Of a stretch of 64,000 nucleotides of DNA, positions 48,087 through 59,265 are shown in pieces. The notes beneath the pieces were generated by a model. It was given only the letters and a program-made list of their open reading frames with translations, was not told where the DNA came from and did not search any database. Positions within the stretch are counted from its first letter, which is position 1, and each line of letters opens with the position of its first letter. The stretch covers positions 682,001 to 746,000 of the forward strand of contig NC_020284.1 of NCBI RefSeq assembly GCF_000340905.1, given 5' to 3'. The position numbers and the translations under genes are program-made. The DNA comes from Candidatus Kinetoplastibacterium galatii TCC219 (GTDB lineage: Bacteria > Pseudomonadota > Gammaproteobacteria > Burkholderiales > Burkholderiaceae_B).

Positions 48087-48986
48087 ATGATCAACATATC
48101 CAATAATGCAAATTATAAAATCTCTTCAGATGTGAAAGCAACTGTTCTTTCAGAGGCTCTACCATATATAAGAAAATTTCATGGAAAAACCATTGTGATT
48201 AAGTATGGTGGTAATGCAATGACAGATTACCATCTGCAGAGGACTGTTGCTCATGATCTAGTGCTCTTAAAACTAGTAGGATTAAATCCAGTTGTGATTC
48301 ATGGTGGTGGACCACAAATAGATGCAGCATTAAACAAAGTAGGCAAGAAATCTATATTTGTTCAAGGAATGAGAATTACAGACAGTGAAACAATGGAAAT
48401 TGTAGAATGGGTTTTAGGTGGCCAAGTACAACAAGACATTGTCATGATGATAAATGAATTTGGTGGTAAAGCTGTAGGCTTAACAGGAAAAGATGGAGCC
48501 ATGATAAAAGCCAAAAAAAAGCTTATTCCTGATATTAACAATCCATCAGAACTAATAGACATTGGATTTGTCGGAGAAGTACATTCTATAGATCCTTCAA
48601 TCATCATTGCGCTTCAGGATGATCAATTTATACCAGTAATTTCTTCAATAGGTTATGGCGAAGATAATGAAGCATACAATATAAATGCTGATATAGTAGC
48701 AGGAAAGATCGCAGAGATTCTTAAAGCCGAGAAACTTGTTATGATGACAAACATACCTGGAGTATTGGATAAAAAAGGACAATTATTACGTTCATTATCA
48801 TCACAAACTATAGATAAATTATTTGCTGATGGTACAATCTCTGGAGGAATGATACCAAAAATATCATCTTCTTTAGAAGCTACAAGGAATGGGGTAAACT
48901 CTGTTCATATAATAGATGGTCGTGTACCACACTGCCTATTGCTTGAGTTGCTGACTGATCAAGGGGTAGGAACGATGATTTATTAA
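48087..48986 (+). CDS. argB: Acetylglutamate kinase
   Basis: Second step of ornithine and arginine synthesis: phosphorylates N-acetylglutamate. Motifs are VIKYGGNAM near residue 38, [11 protein letters not shown] near residue 71, [10 protein letters not shown], and the C-terminal [10 protein letters not shown] followed by [10 protein letters not shown]. Length (299) matches the arginine-insensitive or weakly regulated proteobacterial form. It stands alone here; the other arg genes must lie elsewhere. Ornithine and arginine precursors are a known cross-feeding point in trypanosomatid symbioses. Confidence 0.96.
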   Translation: MINISNNANYKISSDVKATVLSEALPYIRKFHGKTIVIKYGGNAMTDYHLQRTVAHDLVLLKLVGLNPVVIHGGGPQIDAALNKVGKKSIFVQGMRITDSETMEIVEWVLGGQVQQDIVMMINEFGGKAVGLTGKDGAMIKAKKKLIPDINNPSELIDIGFVGEVHSIDPSIIIALQDDQFIPVISSIGYGEDNEAYNINADIVAGKIAEILKAEKLVMMTNIPGVLDKKGQLLRSLSSQTIDKLFADGTISGGMIPKISSSLEATRNGVNSVHIIDGRVPHCLLLELLTDQGVGTMIY

Positions 48987-49090
48987 GAAATAGACTTAAT
49001 AATAAAATAAAAAATTGATAAGTAGTGTAAATAAGTAATATAGTATAGTTTTAATTGTATTTTTTTATATAGCTGAATTGGAGAATGAGA

Positions 49091-50581
49091 ATGGTGAAGT
49101 CAAAATTATATCCTCCTACCCCAGCTGTTGCTAGCTGTATTCCAAAGGGTTTATTATTTGGAATACTTGCTCTCGTTGGGGTACTTTTTCTGCCACTATC
49201 TGGTGATCTGCCTTTGGCTGGGCATCGGATGTTGGCAATATTAGCCTTTGCTGTAGTCGTTTGGGTTACAGAAGCAGTTTCTTATGAAGCAAGTGCCATT
49301 ATGATTACAGTTTTAATGGCGTTCTTAATTGGAACATCTCCATCTATAGATAATCCAAATGTAGTTTTCGGAACTGCCTCTGCTATGGGATTAGCATTAT
49401 CAGGATTTTCTAATTCTGCTCTGGCATTGGTGTGGGGAGCATTGTTTATTGCAGCTGCTATGACTTTTACTGGTCTTGACAAGCGCATAGCTCTATTCAC
49501 ATTGTCAAAAGTTGGTACTAGCACAAAAAGTATAATGATCGGCTGTATTGCTGTTACAATTATACTAAGTTTGGCGGTACCTAGCGCAACTGCTCGTAGT
49601 GCTGCTGTTGTACCTATTATGATGGGTATAATAACATCTTTTGGTTTAAATAAACGTTCCAATATAGCAGCTGGTATAATGATAGTTGTTGCTCAAGGCA
49701 CTGGTATATGGAATATCGGAATAAAAACAGCATCAGCTCAGAACTTACTGACTGCTGGTTTTATGAATAAAATGCTAGGAGAAAATGTAGCTTGGTCAGA
49801 TTGGTTTCTTGCTGGAGCTCCATGGTCTGCATTGATGTCTGTATTTTTGATTGCATTAGTTTTAAAAATGTTGCCTCCTGAACCAGATGGTATAACAGTT
49901 GGTAAAGAAGCAGTAGAGAAATCTCTATTAGAGCTAGGACCAATGCCTACTCAACAAAAGAAATTGTTAGCAATATCAATGCTACTATTGTTCTTTTGGG
50001 CAACTGAAGGAAAAATACACAGTTTTGATACAACATCAACAACTTATATAGGCTTAGTTCTATTGATTTTACCAGGATTTGGTGTTATGTCTTGGAAAGA
50101 TGTGCAAACACGCATACCTTGGGGTACTGTTATAGTATTCGGGATTGGTGTCAGCCTTGGTTCTGCGCTGCTTACAACACATGCCGGTCAATGGTTGGGA
50201 AATAAAGTTGTTCTCAATACTGGAATAGATCAACTTGGTTCTGTTGGAATATTTGCGGTGCTAGCTGCCTTTTTGATAATAATACACCTTGGATTTGCTA
50301 GCGCTACAGCTTTAGCTTCTGCCTTATTGCCAATAATAATATCTATGCTAAATACAATGCCTGGTGATCTTAATAGGGCTGGCATAACAATGTTGTTAGG
50401 TTTTGTAATAAGTTTTGGATTTATTCTGCCTGTAAACGCACCTCAAAATATGATATGTATGGGTACTGAGACTTTTAATGCAAAACAATTTGCTAAAGTT
50501 GGTATAGTATTAACCGTTGTAGGTTATCTATTAATGGTATTGTTCAGCCTTACATACTGGCGTTGGTTAGGTTGTCTATAA
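49091..50581 (+). CDS. DASS-family (SLC13-type) anion:sodium symporter
   Basis: Inner-membrane carrier, probably for dicarboxylates such as malate or succinate; the substrate is not determinable from sequence. It has 496 residues with about 11-12 hydrophobic segments. The two substrate/sodium-site motifs of the fold appear as VPSATARSAAVVPI (near residue 160) and PVNAPQN (near residue 455). I start at ATG 49091, since GGAG lies 7 bases ahead; an ATG at 49085 would be only 2 bases from it. By counting, the first 240 bases have about 40% G+C, above much of the window. Ldh follows 11 bases later. Confidence 0.85.
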   Translation: MVKSKLYPPTPAVASCIPKGLLFGILALVGVLFLPLSGDLPLAGHRMLAILAFAVVVWVTEAVSYEASAIMITVLMAFLIGTSPSIDNPNVVFGTASAMGLALSGFSNSALALVWGALFIAAAMTFTGLDKRIALFTLSKVGTSTKSIMIGCIAVTIILSLAVPSATARSAAVVPIMMGIITSFGLNKRSNIAAGIMIVVAQGTGIWNIGIKTASAQNLLTAGFMNKMLGENVAWSDWFLAGAPWSALMSVFLIALVLKMLPPEPDGITVGKEAVEKSLLELGPMPTQQKKLLAISMLLLFFWATEGKIHSFDTTSTTYIGLVLLILPGFGVMSWKDVQTRIPWGTVIVFGIGVSLGSALLTTHAGQWLGNKVVLNTGIDQLGSVGIFAVLAAFLIIIHLGFASATALASALLPIIISMLNTMPGDLNRAGITMLLGFVISFGFILPVNAPQNMICMGTETFNAKQFAKVGIVLTVVGYLLMVLFSLTYWRWLGCL

Positions 50582-50592
50582 GCCGAAAAATT

Positions 50593-51642
50593 ATGAAACT
50601 TAATATCAATCAAGCTATTAATTTTGGCAAGGATATATTGATAGCACAGGGTGTTCCTGTTGATATAGCACTAGATGTTTCACAACATCTAGTTAGCTCT
50701 GATCAAGTGGGGTATACCAGTCATGGGTTATCAATACTACCTACATACTATAAGGTACTATCTAATGGATTTCTGAATCCCAAAGGCAGACCAGAATTAA
50801 TAAATGATCAAGGTGTTGTTTTAGGATTTGATGGTTGCAGGGGATTTGGACAACATGTTGGCAAAGTGGCTGTACAAGAAGCTATAGAAAATACTAGGAA
50901 ATACGGTCAGTGTACATTTACTATAAGAAATGCACATCATTTAGGACGTATGGGATTCTATGGAGAAATGGTGTCAAAAGCCGGTATGATATTCCTCGCT
51001 TTTACAAATGTAATAAATAGAGAGCCAACCGTAGCTCCATATGGCGGTAAGGAAGCTCGAATGACTACCAATCCTTTATGTTTTTCTATACCTTTATCTG
51101 ATAAGTATCCACCATTGATAGTAGATATGGCAACAAGCTCTATGGCTATAAATAAAGCTCGGGTTCTTGCTACTAAAGGCATGAAAGCTGAATTTGGATC
51201 TTTAATAGATGCATCAGGAAATCCAACAGATGATCCTAATGCTCTTTTTACTAACCCTCCCGGAGCCTTATTACCTTTTGGTGCACATAAGGGTTATGCT
51301 TTAGGTCTAGTAGCAGAATTATTAGCCGGCATACTTACTGGAGGTGGCACTATTCAGCCTAAAAATCCTAGACGTGGGGCTGCTATGAATAATATGTTTG
51401 CAATAGTAATAGATCCTAGCAGGGTTGACTCTAATAGTGAATGGATTAAAGATGAGACTAATGCATATGTGGAATATCTACACTCATGCCCTCCTCAACC
51501 AGGAGTCGAAAGAGTACAGTATCCAGGAGAATTTGAATCTGTTAACAGATTCAAAAATAAAGATTCTGTGGAATTTGAATATTCGATCTGGGAGAATATA
51601 TATCAACTAGCGGATAAATTAGGTGTAAAAATACCTAATTAA
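50593..51642 (+). CDS. Ldh-family malate/L-lactate-type dehydrogenase
   Basis: NAD(P)-dependent 2-hydroxyacid dehydrogenase of the MDH/LDH2 (YlbC, ComC) family, unrelated to classic Mdh. SSDQVGYTSHGLSILPTYY, the active-site NAHHLGRMGFYGEM and PYGGKEARMTTNPLCFSIP are diagnostic, together with LLPFGAHKGYALGLVAELLAG. Length is 349 from the ATG at 50593; an upstream start at 50563 would overlap the transporter. It pairs with the DASS carrier, so oxidation of an imported hydroxyacid such as malate is a reasonable inference. The exact substrate is unknown. Confidence 0.85.
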   Translation: MKLNINQAINFGKDILIAQGVPVDIALDVSQHLVSSDQVGYTSHGLSILPTYYKVLSNGFLNPKGRPELINDQGVVLGFDGCRGFGQHVGKVAVQEAIENTRKYGQCTFTIRNAHHLGRMGFYGEMVSKAGMIFLAFTNVINREPTVAPYGGKEARMTTNPLCFSIPLSDKYPPLIVDMATSSMAINKARVLATKGMKAEFGSLIDASGNPTDDPNALFTNPPGALLPFGAHKGYALGLVAELLAGILTGGGTIQPKNPRRGAAMNNMFAIVIDPSRVDSNSEWIKDETNAYVEYLHSCPPQPGVERVQYPGEFESVNRFKNKDSVEFEYSIWENIYQLADKLGVKIPN

Positions 51643-51661
51643 TAAAATAACTTATCCTTGT

Positions 51662-51705
51662 AAAAGGTGTGCCTGCAAAAATATGCACACCTTTTATTAT
51701 TTTTC
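51662..51705 (+). terminator. Strong rho-independent terminator after the Ldh gene
   Basis: Perfect 11-base stem AAAAGGTGTGC (51662-51672)/GCACACCTTTT (51685-51695) with a 12-base loop, followed by ATTATTTTTC. The symmetric A and T ends let it act on both strands, so it also serves convergent rodA. A second inverted repeat AATTAGGT/ACCTAATT lies just upstream at the end of the Ldh coding region. Confidence 0.85.
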
Positions 51706-52836
51706 TATTGTTCTTCCTATATTCATTAATATACCACATGCTATACACATAGTTAGCAAAGCAGATCCACCATAACTCATGAAAGGGAGAGGAACTCCTA
51801 CTACCGGTAATATGCCAGTAACCATTCCAATATTGACAAATACATATATGAAAATCATCATGGTTATAGACCCTGCTAACAATCTAGAAAATTGAGAATT
51901 AGCCTGTATAGAAATCAAAAATCCTCTAAAAATTAAAAGACTATATAAAATTAATAAAAATATACAACCATATAACCCAAACTCTTCAGCATAAACAGCA
52001 AAAATAAAATCTGTACTGCGCTCAGGTATAAAATCTAAATGTGTTTGTGTCCCTAACATATAACCTTTACCATACAGTCCTCCTGATCCTATAGCAATAA
52101 TAGATTGTATAGTATGAAAACCTCTCCCTAAAGGGTCAGAATTAGGATTTAATAAAGTACAAATTCTATTTTTTTGATAGTCATGTAATAGCAACCAAGT
52201 AACATCATCTGCACATAAAGTGTCTTCATAATATAGAAGATATGAGATAACAAAAGTAAAAGTTAAAAAAATAGGTAGTATTATCTTGAATGACAATCCA
52301 GCGAAATAGATTACAGAAATACCGGCTCCGAATACTAATAAAGCAGTTCCTAAATCAGGTTGTATAACTATTAAAAAACAAGGAATTATTAGAATTAAAG
52401 ATGAAATTAAAAAACTTCTAAAACTTAAATATGGCTTATCTTGAGCATCAAAGAAATAAGAAATCATCATTGGTACAGCAATTTTTAGAATTTCTGATGG
52501 TTGAATGCGAATAAAACCTAAACTTAACCAACGTGTTGCCCCTTTAACTGTTTCTCCAAAAAATTCTACACACAACAGCAAAACAATACCTAGTATATAA
52601 AAAGGTATAGAAAAATTTCTTAGTAAATATGTAGGCATGAATGCTATTAAGAACATTACAAATAATGAAAATAAAAAATGATCAAACTGCCCCAAAAAAC
52701 GACTACTAGAAGATCCAGCAGCAGAATATATAACCGCCATATCGATTGCCATAAAAGCTATTAATATAAGCAATAAATAAAGATCTACGCAATTAATTAT
52801 CTTCTGTGAGATAAGAATATAAAAATTCTTTAGCAT
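51697..52836 (-). CDS. rodA: Rod-shape SEDS peptidoglycan glycosyltransferase RodA
   Basis: Polymerises glycan strands during cell elongation with PBP2. About ten transmembrane helices; family motifs are GATRWLSLGFIRIQPSEILKIA, IQPDLGTALLVFGAG, the large periplasmic loop with the catalytic-region Asp, and IFVNIGMVTGILPVVGVPLPFMSYGGSA near the end. Length (379) is normal. It is last in mreB-mreC-mreD-mrdA-rodA and ends at a shared terminator. Confidence 0.95.
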   Translation of the reverse strand: MLKNFYILISQKIINCVDLYLLLILIAFMAIDMAVIYSAAGSSSSRFLGQFDHFLFSLFVMFLIAFMPTYLLRNFSIPFYILGIVLLLCVEFFGETVKGATRWLSLGFIRIQPSEILKIAVPMMISYFFDAQDKPYLSFRSFLISSLILIIPCFLIVIQPDLGTALLVFGAGISVIYFAGLSFKIILPIFLTFTFVISYLLYYEDTLCADDVTWLLLHDYQKNRICTLLNPNSDPLGRGFHTIQSIIAIGSGGLYGKGYMLGTQTHLDFIPERSTDFIFAVYAEEFGLYGCIFLLILYSLLIFRGFLISIQANSQFSRLLAGSITMMIFIYVFVNIGMVTGILPVVGVPLPFMSYGGSALLTMCIACGILMNIGRTIEK

Positions 52837-52871
52837 GGATATTTCCTTATATTAGATAGATCTATATCTAA

Positions 52872-54734
52872 TCAATTCTTATGTTCTTTCTGCAATAACC
52901 AATAATCAAATATTTTACGGGCTATAGGAGCTGCTTCTTTAGATCCCCAGCCAGCATTTTCTACAATTATAGCTACAGCAATTTGCGGATTATTTGCTGG
53001 TGCAAATCCAATAAAAATAGCATGATCCCTAAGATTTTCATTAATATCATTCATGCAATACCTTCCCCCTTTTAAACTATATACTTGTGCTGTACCTGTT
53101 TTGCCTGCTACTAAATATGGAGCATTTTGAAACGATTTTTTTGCTGTGCCGAAATGAGCAACTTCTATCATTGAATTTTTTATAAAATCGATATTATCTT
53201 GCTTAAGAGGGATATTTATACCGGCTTTATTAGTATTAAAACCGGTAACTCTTATAAAATCATCATGATTATTTCTAGTAGCGATTGCTAAATGTGGTTT
53301 TATATATACTCCATCATTTGCTAATGTGGCAGTTGCTTGAGCAAGTTGTAAGATAGTAAACGAATTATATCCTTGACCAACCATTAAGGAAATTGTATCC
53401 CCTGTGTACCATTTTTGAAGTTTTTTATCTTTATATCTCTTATATTTCCACTCAGTTGATGGCAATATTCCTCTCTTCTCTCCATCCAAGTCAATACCTG
53501 TTGTCTGACCAAATCCAAATTGTTTTATAAAATCATGCAGTGTATCGACATCAATATCTAATCCTAAAGAATAGAAATAAGTATCGGAAGAAACGACAAT
53601 AGCCTTATTCATATTGACCATACCGTATGCTACACTGCCAGGGTTTCTAAATCTGTGTCCTTTAAATTCAAAATAACCAGGGTCAAATACCTCATCTGAT
53701 ATTTTTTTCTTGTTAAGCTCTAATGCAGCTAAAGCTATAAATGGCTTATATGTAGATCCAATTGGATATGTTCCGTGTAATACTCTATTCATTAGAGGAT
53801 AATCTAAAGAATTGTTTAGAGAATTCCAACTATCAGAACCTATCCCATCTACAAACAAATTTGGATTGAAAGATGGTTTTGATACTAATGCTAAAATCTC
53901 ACCATTAGTAGGATTAATTGCTACTAATCCTCCTTTCCTATTCCCAAAAACTTCTTCTGCTATTTTCTGTAACTTAATATCAATAGATAAAAAAATATCA
54001 GAACCAGCTATAGGATCAATAGATCTTATTTTGCGTACAGGTTTACCAGTAACAGTAATTTCTAACTCATCTAAACCAGTATGACCATGTAAAACATCTT
54101 CATATACTTTTTCAATTCCTTTTTTCCCTATTAAATCTGATCCCCTATAGTTACCTATTTTGCCAGCTTTTTCTAAATTTTCAATTTCCTTGTAAGATAT
54201 TTTTCCAACATAACCTAAAACATGAGCTGCTAGATCTTTATTAGGATATTCTCTTAATAATCTAGCTTTTAACTCTAATCCAGGAAAATTAAAATAATGA
54301 GCAGCAAACCAAGATGCTTTATAATCATCCAGTTTATTGCAGACTGTTATAGGTTTATAACCATTAGTTTCTGATATTTTTTTCTTTAGAGTTCTAATAT
54401 CATTTGGATTAAAACATATTATAGGTTTTAATTTCTCTATAATTTCATTTAAATTTCCAGCTATAGCCGGAATTATATCTATTGTATAGGTGTAACTATT
54501 ACAAGCTAATACTTCACCGTTGCGATCGAAAATCTCACCCCTTTTCGAGGGAATTGGAACTATAGCTATACGATTTTTATCAGCACTCTTCGATAAGCCA
54601 TCATAGCGACTAATCTGCAATATCCATAATCGACAAAAGAGCAAAAAGAAACAAAAAATTGCAAATGCATAACCTATTAGCACCCTTACATAAAATTTAT
54701 TCCTCTGTTGATTTGAGTTATTAATATCTATCAT
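52872..54734 (-). CDS. mrdA: Penicillin-binding protein 2
   Basis: Transpeptidase for lateral-wall synthesis. An N-terminal membrane anchor (about 17-38) is followed by the pedestal domain. The transpeptidase has SxxK GSTYKPF with the serine near residue 327, the SxD/N element VSSDTYFYSLG and KTGTAQ near residue 546. Length (620) is normal. It is 35 bases from rodA and 22 bases from mreD. All catalytic motifs are intact, so a peptidoglycan-making role is likely retained. Confidence 0.95.
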   Translation of the reverse strand: MIDINNSNQQRNKFYVRVLIGYAFAIFCFFLLFCRLWILQISRYDGLSKSADKNRIAIVPIPSKRGEIFDRNGEVLACNSYTYTIDIIPAIAGNLNEIIEKLKPIICFNPNDIRTLKKKISETNGYKPITVCNKLDDYKASWFAAHYFNFPGLELKARLLREYPNKDLAAHVLGYVGKISYKEIENLEKAGKIGNYRGSDLIGKKGIEKVYEDVLHGHTGLDELEITVTGKPVRKIRSIDPIAGSDIFLSIDIKLQKIAEEVFGNRKGGLVAINPTNGEILALVSKPSFNPNLFVDGIGSDSWNSLNNSLDYPLMNRVLHGTYPIGSTYKPFIALAALELNKKKISDEVFDPGYFEFKGHRFRNPGSVAYGMVNMNKAIVVSSDTYFYSLGLDIDVDTLHDFIKQFGFGQTTGIDLDGEKRGILPSTEWKYKRYKDKKLQKWYTGDTISLMVGQGYNSFTILQLAQATATLANDGVYIKPHLAIATRNNHDDFIRVTGFNTNKAGINIPLKQDNIDFIKNSMIEVAHFGTAKKSFQNAPYLVAGKTGTAQVYSLKGGRYCMNDINENLRDHAIFIGFAPANNPQIAVAIIVENAGWGSKEAAPIARKIFDYWLLQKEHKN

Positions 54735-54756
54735 AAATATTTAAAAATCAGTTAGC

Positions 54757-55293
54757 TTAAGGTATATCAGAATCTACCTGGGTGCGTTTATATTTTAGCA
54801 AAACACAACCTATAATTGGCCATATTATAGAAATAAAAATAGTGTCTAATATTAACAACCAACCAATCCAATATCCATTAATCCAAGAAACAAATAAACT
54901 TTTAACAAATTTAGAAATGAAAAATATTGGTAGCAAATGTAATGACTGACTCAATATATCAAAACATAATAACCTTCTGTGTAGAAAAAGTGAAAAATAT
55001 GCTATTAGTAAGTATTCCAGAGCACTACTACCCATAATTAGAGACTGTTGCACATCGATTAATATACTAAAAAAGAATGCCGTCAATAATCCTATTTTAG
55101 AAGATTCGTAAATACACCAAAAAGATATAACGATAATCGGCAAATCCAGGAAAATTCTACAAGGCAATAAAGACATAATCCAAGATGCAACTATTGTAAG
55201 ATATATGAATTGTGATTCTATAGGCTCCATCATTTTAGTGTTATCAACATTTGTTGGTATGCCTATATTTCTGTATTTCTTATTTATGCTCAT
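54757..55293 (-). CDS. mreD: Rod shape-determining protein MreD
   Basis: Integral membrane component of the elongasome. 178 residues with about five hydrophobic segments after a polar N-terminus of 25 residues. Weakly conserved as usual for MreD; ILIDVQQSLIMGSSALEYLLIAY matches the family core (DxxxGxxxGxxxL). Position between mreC and mrdA supports it. Confidence 0.87.
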   Translation of the reverse strand: MSINKKYRNIGIPTNVDNTKMMEPIESQFIYLTIVASWIMSLLPCRIFLDLPIIVISFWCIYESSKIGLLTAFFFSILIDVQQSLIMGSSALEYLLIAYFSLFLHRRLLCFDILSQSLHLLPIFFISKFVKSLFVSWINGYWIGWLLILDTIFISIIWPIIGCVLLKYKRTQVDSDIP

Positions 55294-55301
55294 AAATACA
55301 A

Positions 55302-56150
55302 CTACTCATTAGCACTATTTACATCAACCTGAAGCACTATAAAGTGACGATACCTTTCATGTTGAGCTAAGTTATTAGATATAGCTCTATAATAACCTGT
55401 TGATTTATCAATTTCTATCTTAGTAATTTCAGCAACAGGCAAGCCAGCTGGAAATATTCCACCAATCCCACTAGTAATTAATTTATCACCTTCTCTTATA
55501 TCAACATTCCCTAATAAATAACGAACTTCTATTTTCCCTGATTCTGCACCAAAAGATATTAATCTCAGTCCGTTTCTACTTACCTGTACAGGTATGGCAA
55601 TACCGTTATCAGATATAAGAGCAACCTCAGAAGTCATTGGAGTAACTCGTATAATTTGACCAACGAGACCAGATTCATTTATAACTGGCATTCCAGGTAA
55701 TATTCCAGAATTACTACCTTTATTAAAAACTAGACGCCTATTAAAAGAATTGACAGTGTCGTAAAGAATTTCTACCACAACAGAAGGCTGTTGAATACTC
55801 TCTTGTATTCCTAATAAATTACGCAACTGATTGTTTTCTATAAGCAATTGAGCCATGCGAGTAGTAACCTGAGCCAATTCGATGCGTTGTTTTTGCAAAA
55901 ATTCATTTTCCTTTCTTACAATACTAGCTGAATTCATGTAAGAATTTACCTGAACGATAACATCTCTTGGAGCAACTACAGTACGCTGAAATGGATATAT
56001 AGCAATGGCTACAACCCTACGAAATGGCTCAATAAACCGATAATGACTATCAATCATTAAAAGCAATAAAGCCAATATCATTAGAAATAACAATCTTAAC
56101 TCTAAAGATATCCTCTGTCTAAAAAGAGTAGGAACCTCATGAGATTTCAT
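55302..56150 (-). CDS. mreC: Rod shape-determining protein MreC
   Basis: Bitopic periplasmic scaffold that activates PBP2-RodA. A single transmembrane helix (about 20-38) is followed by a coiled-coil segment (about 75-110, ENEFLQKQRIELAQVTTRMAQLL-like) and the beta-barrel domain with VVEILYDTVNSFNRRLVFNKGSNSGILPGMPVI. Length is 282. It is 42 bases after mreB and 8 bases before mreD. Confidence 0.94.
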   Translation of the reverse strand: MKSHEVPTLFRQRISLELRLLFLMILALLLLMIDSHYRFIEPFRRVVAIAIYPFQRTVVAPRDVIVQVNSYMNSASIVRKENEFLQKQRIELAQVTTRMAQLLIENNQLRNLLGIQESIQQPSVVVEILYDTVNSFNRRLVFNKGSNSGILPGMPVINESGLVGQIIRVTPMTSEVALISDNGIAIPVQVSRNGLRLISFGAESGKIEVRYLLGNVDIREGDKLITSGIGGIFPAGLPVAEITKIEIDKSTGYYRAISNNLAQHERYRHFIVLQVDVNSANE

Positions 56151-56192
56151 ATTTCCTCAGTAAAACAATAAGTACACTATGAATTACAGTTA

Positions 56193-57242
<1,050 letters not shown>

Positions 57243-57418
57243 CTAGCTTATTAAAAAATATTTAAAAAACCTATTATTGTTAAAATTCAAAAATTAATTA
57301 TTGTCTAAACAAACATGAGTAAACTATAATTATCAATCTTATAATAGGCAGCCTTTTATCAGGTACAATAATAAAATACCAGATTATAAGTAACATTTTA
57401 ACACATACAGAATCTTTT

Positions 57419-57727
57419 ATGACACTTGACAAACATGATGTGGCGAATATTGCGAAATTAGCAAAAATCGAACTTAGTAAAGAGCAATGTGCCGATACTA
57501 CTAATAAATTAAATGAGAGTTTAACTATTATTGAACTTATAAAAAAAGTAGAAAACAAGAGCAATGAACTTCTTGTACATCCTATATCAATACATGAAGA
57601 AATATCTATGTTTCTTAGAAAAGATACGTCTATTGATGAATGTTCAGATAATTTTATGGAAAAAGTTATTAAAAACGCTCCTCAATTCGAAGATAACATG
57701 TTCTTAGTTCCTAAAATAGTTGAGTAG
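57419..57727 (+). CDS. gatC: Aspartyl/glutamyl-tRNA amidotransferase subunit C
   Basis: Small subunit that stabilises GatA-GatB. LDKHDVANIAKLAKIELS at the N-terminus and NAPQFEDNMFLVPKIVE at the C-terminus are family hallmarks. 102 residues. It is first of gatCAB, with gatA three bases downstream. Confidence 0.94.
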   Translation: MTLDKHDVANIAKLAKIELSKEQCADTTNKLNESLTIIELIKKVENKSNELLVHPISIHEEISMFLRKDTSIDECSDNFMEKVIKNAPQFEDNMFLVPKIVE

Positions 57728-57730
57728 ATT

Positions 57731-59254
57731 ATGACGAAACCACTATTACACACACAATTTGAGGGAATATCATCACTGCGCCAAGCTATCATTAATGGTG
57801 ATATAAGTTCTGTAGAGCTAGCAAGAAGTTGTTTAGATACTATAGAGTCTCTATCTATAATAAATGCTTTCCTAGATATAAGACCGGAAATTACTATAGC
57901 CCAAGCAAAAAAGGTAGATAACGAGATTTCAAAAGGTTTGATTAAGCCTTTATCAGGAATCCCAATCGCCCATAAAGATGTTTTTGTTACAACTGACTGG
58001 TATACAACATCTGCCAGCAGAATGCTACATAGATATCTCAGCCCATTTAACGCAACTGTTGTAGAAAGGCTTAGCAATGCTGGTGCAGTATCATTAGGAA
58101 AATTAAATTGTGATGAATTCGCTATGGGATCAACAAATGAGAACTCTGCATATGGCTCAGTTGCTAATCCTTGGGATTACAGTAAGGTTCCTGGTGGATC
58201 ATCGGGAGGCTCCGCTGCTGCTGTAGCAGCAGGGATGGTTGCAGCTACGACTGCTACTGATACAGGTGGATCAGTAAGACTGCCAGCGGCACTATGTGGT
58301 GTAAGTGGAATAAAACCAACATATGGTTCTACATCGAGATACGGTATAATTGCATTTGCATCTAGCCTAGATCAAGCTGGAATAATTGCAAAGAGCAGTG
58401 AAGATTTACTAGACATCTTGGATATAATAACAGGATTCGATGGTAAGGATGCTACCTGTCTGGAGAAATTTAACAATATTGAGAATCGACCAGGCAGAAT
58501 ACGTGCAGATTTTGATAATCATGTCAATAAATTTAATAAAAATAATAGTTTTCCTTTAAAGGGAATAAGGATAGGTCTACCTAAAGAATTTTTTGGAGAC
58601 AATCTTTCTGAGGAAGTTTTAAAATCGGTTACAAAAGCAATACGTGATTTTGAAAATCTTGGGGCATCTATCGTTACAATCTCATTACCATGTACTGAAC
58701 TAACAATACCAACTTACTACGTCATAGCTTCATCTGAAGCATATAGTAATCTTTCTAGATTTGATGGGGTGCGTTATGGCCATAGAACAAAAAACTATAA
58801 AAACATAGATGAAATGATCACAAGATCTAGAGCTGAAGGTTTTGGTTTAGAAGTAAAACGCCGTATATTGCTAGGGGCGCATATGTTATCTAGTAAAAAT
58901 TATGAAGAATTTTACTTAAAAGCTCAAGGCACTAGAAGAATCATCGCTCAGGATTTCAAAGAATCATTATTGACTGAATGTGATGTTATCATGGGTCCAG
59001 TTTCTCAAAAAGCAGCAAAAAGCATAGGGGAAGACTCAAGTAATATCAATGATTGGTTAGGTGATATGTATACATTGGGAGCAAGCTTAGCAGGACTACC
59101 TGCAATGTCTATACCCTGTGGATTCGATAGTAATAAAAATCTTCCTATTGGATTACAAATTATTGGAAATTACTTTGATGAGGGATTAATATTAGCATTG
59201 TCTGATTGTTACCAACATATTACTAACTGGCACAAACAATATCCAAAAGTATAA
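57731..59254 (+). CDS. gatA: Aspartyl/glutamyl-tRNA amidotransferase subunit A
   Basis: Glutaminase subunit of the amidase-signature family; supplies ammonia to convert Glu-tRNA(Gln) or Asp-tRNA(Asn) to the amide. The Ser-cisSer-Lys triad is visible: Lys82 in IAHKDVF, the serine loop [14 protein letters not shown] near residue 155, and the nucleophile in [10 protein letters not shown] near residue 179. Length (507) is normal. A short insertion-like stretch around residues 250-270 is rich in Asn. Confidence 0.96.
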   Translation: MTKPLLHTQFEGISSLRQAIINGDISSVELARSCLDTIESLSIINAFLDIRPEITIAQAKKVDNEISKGLIKPLSGIPIAHKDVFVTTDWYTTSASRMLHRYLSPFNATVVERLSNAGAVSLGKLNCDEFAMGSTNENSAYGSVANPWDYSKVPGGSSGGSAAAVAAGMVAATTATDTGGSVRLPAALCGVSGIKPTYGSTSRYGIIAFASSLDQAGIIAKSSEDLLDILDIITGFDGKDATCLEKFNNIENRPGRIRADFDNHVNKFNKNNSFPLKGIRIGLPKEFFGDNLSEEVLKSVTKAIRDFENLGASIVTISLPCTELTIPTYYVIASSEAYSNLSRFDGVRYGHRTKNYKNIDEMITRSRAEGFGLEVKRRILLGAHMLSSKNYEEFYLKAQGTRRIIAQDFKESLLTECDVIMGPVSQKAAKSIGEDSSNINDWLGDMYTLGASLAGLPAMSIPCGFDSNKNLPIGLQIIGNYFDEGLILALSDCYQHITNWHKQYPKV

Positions 59255-59265
59255 GGCATAAAAAT

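Noticed and set aside
57298-57564. 88-codon minus-strand frame across the mreB-gatC gap and gatC
   Set aside because: Antisense to gatC and into the divergent promoter region; hydrophobic low-complexity translation from AT bias.
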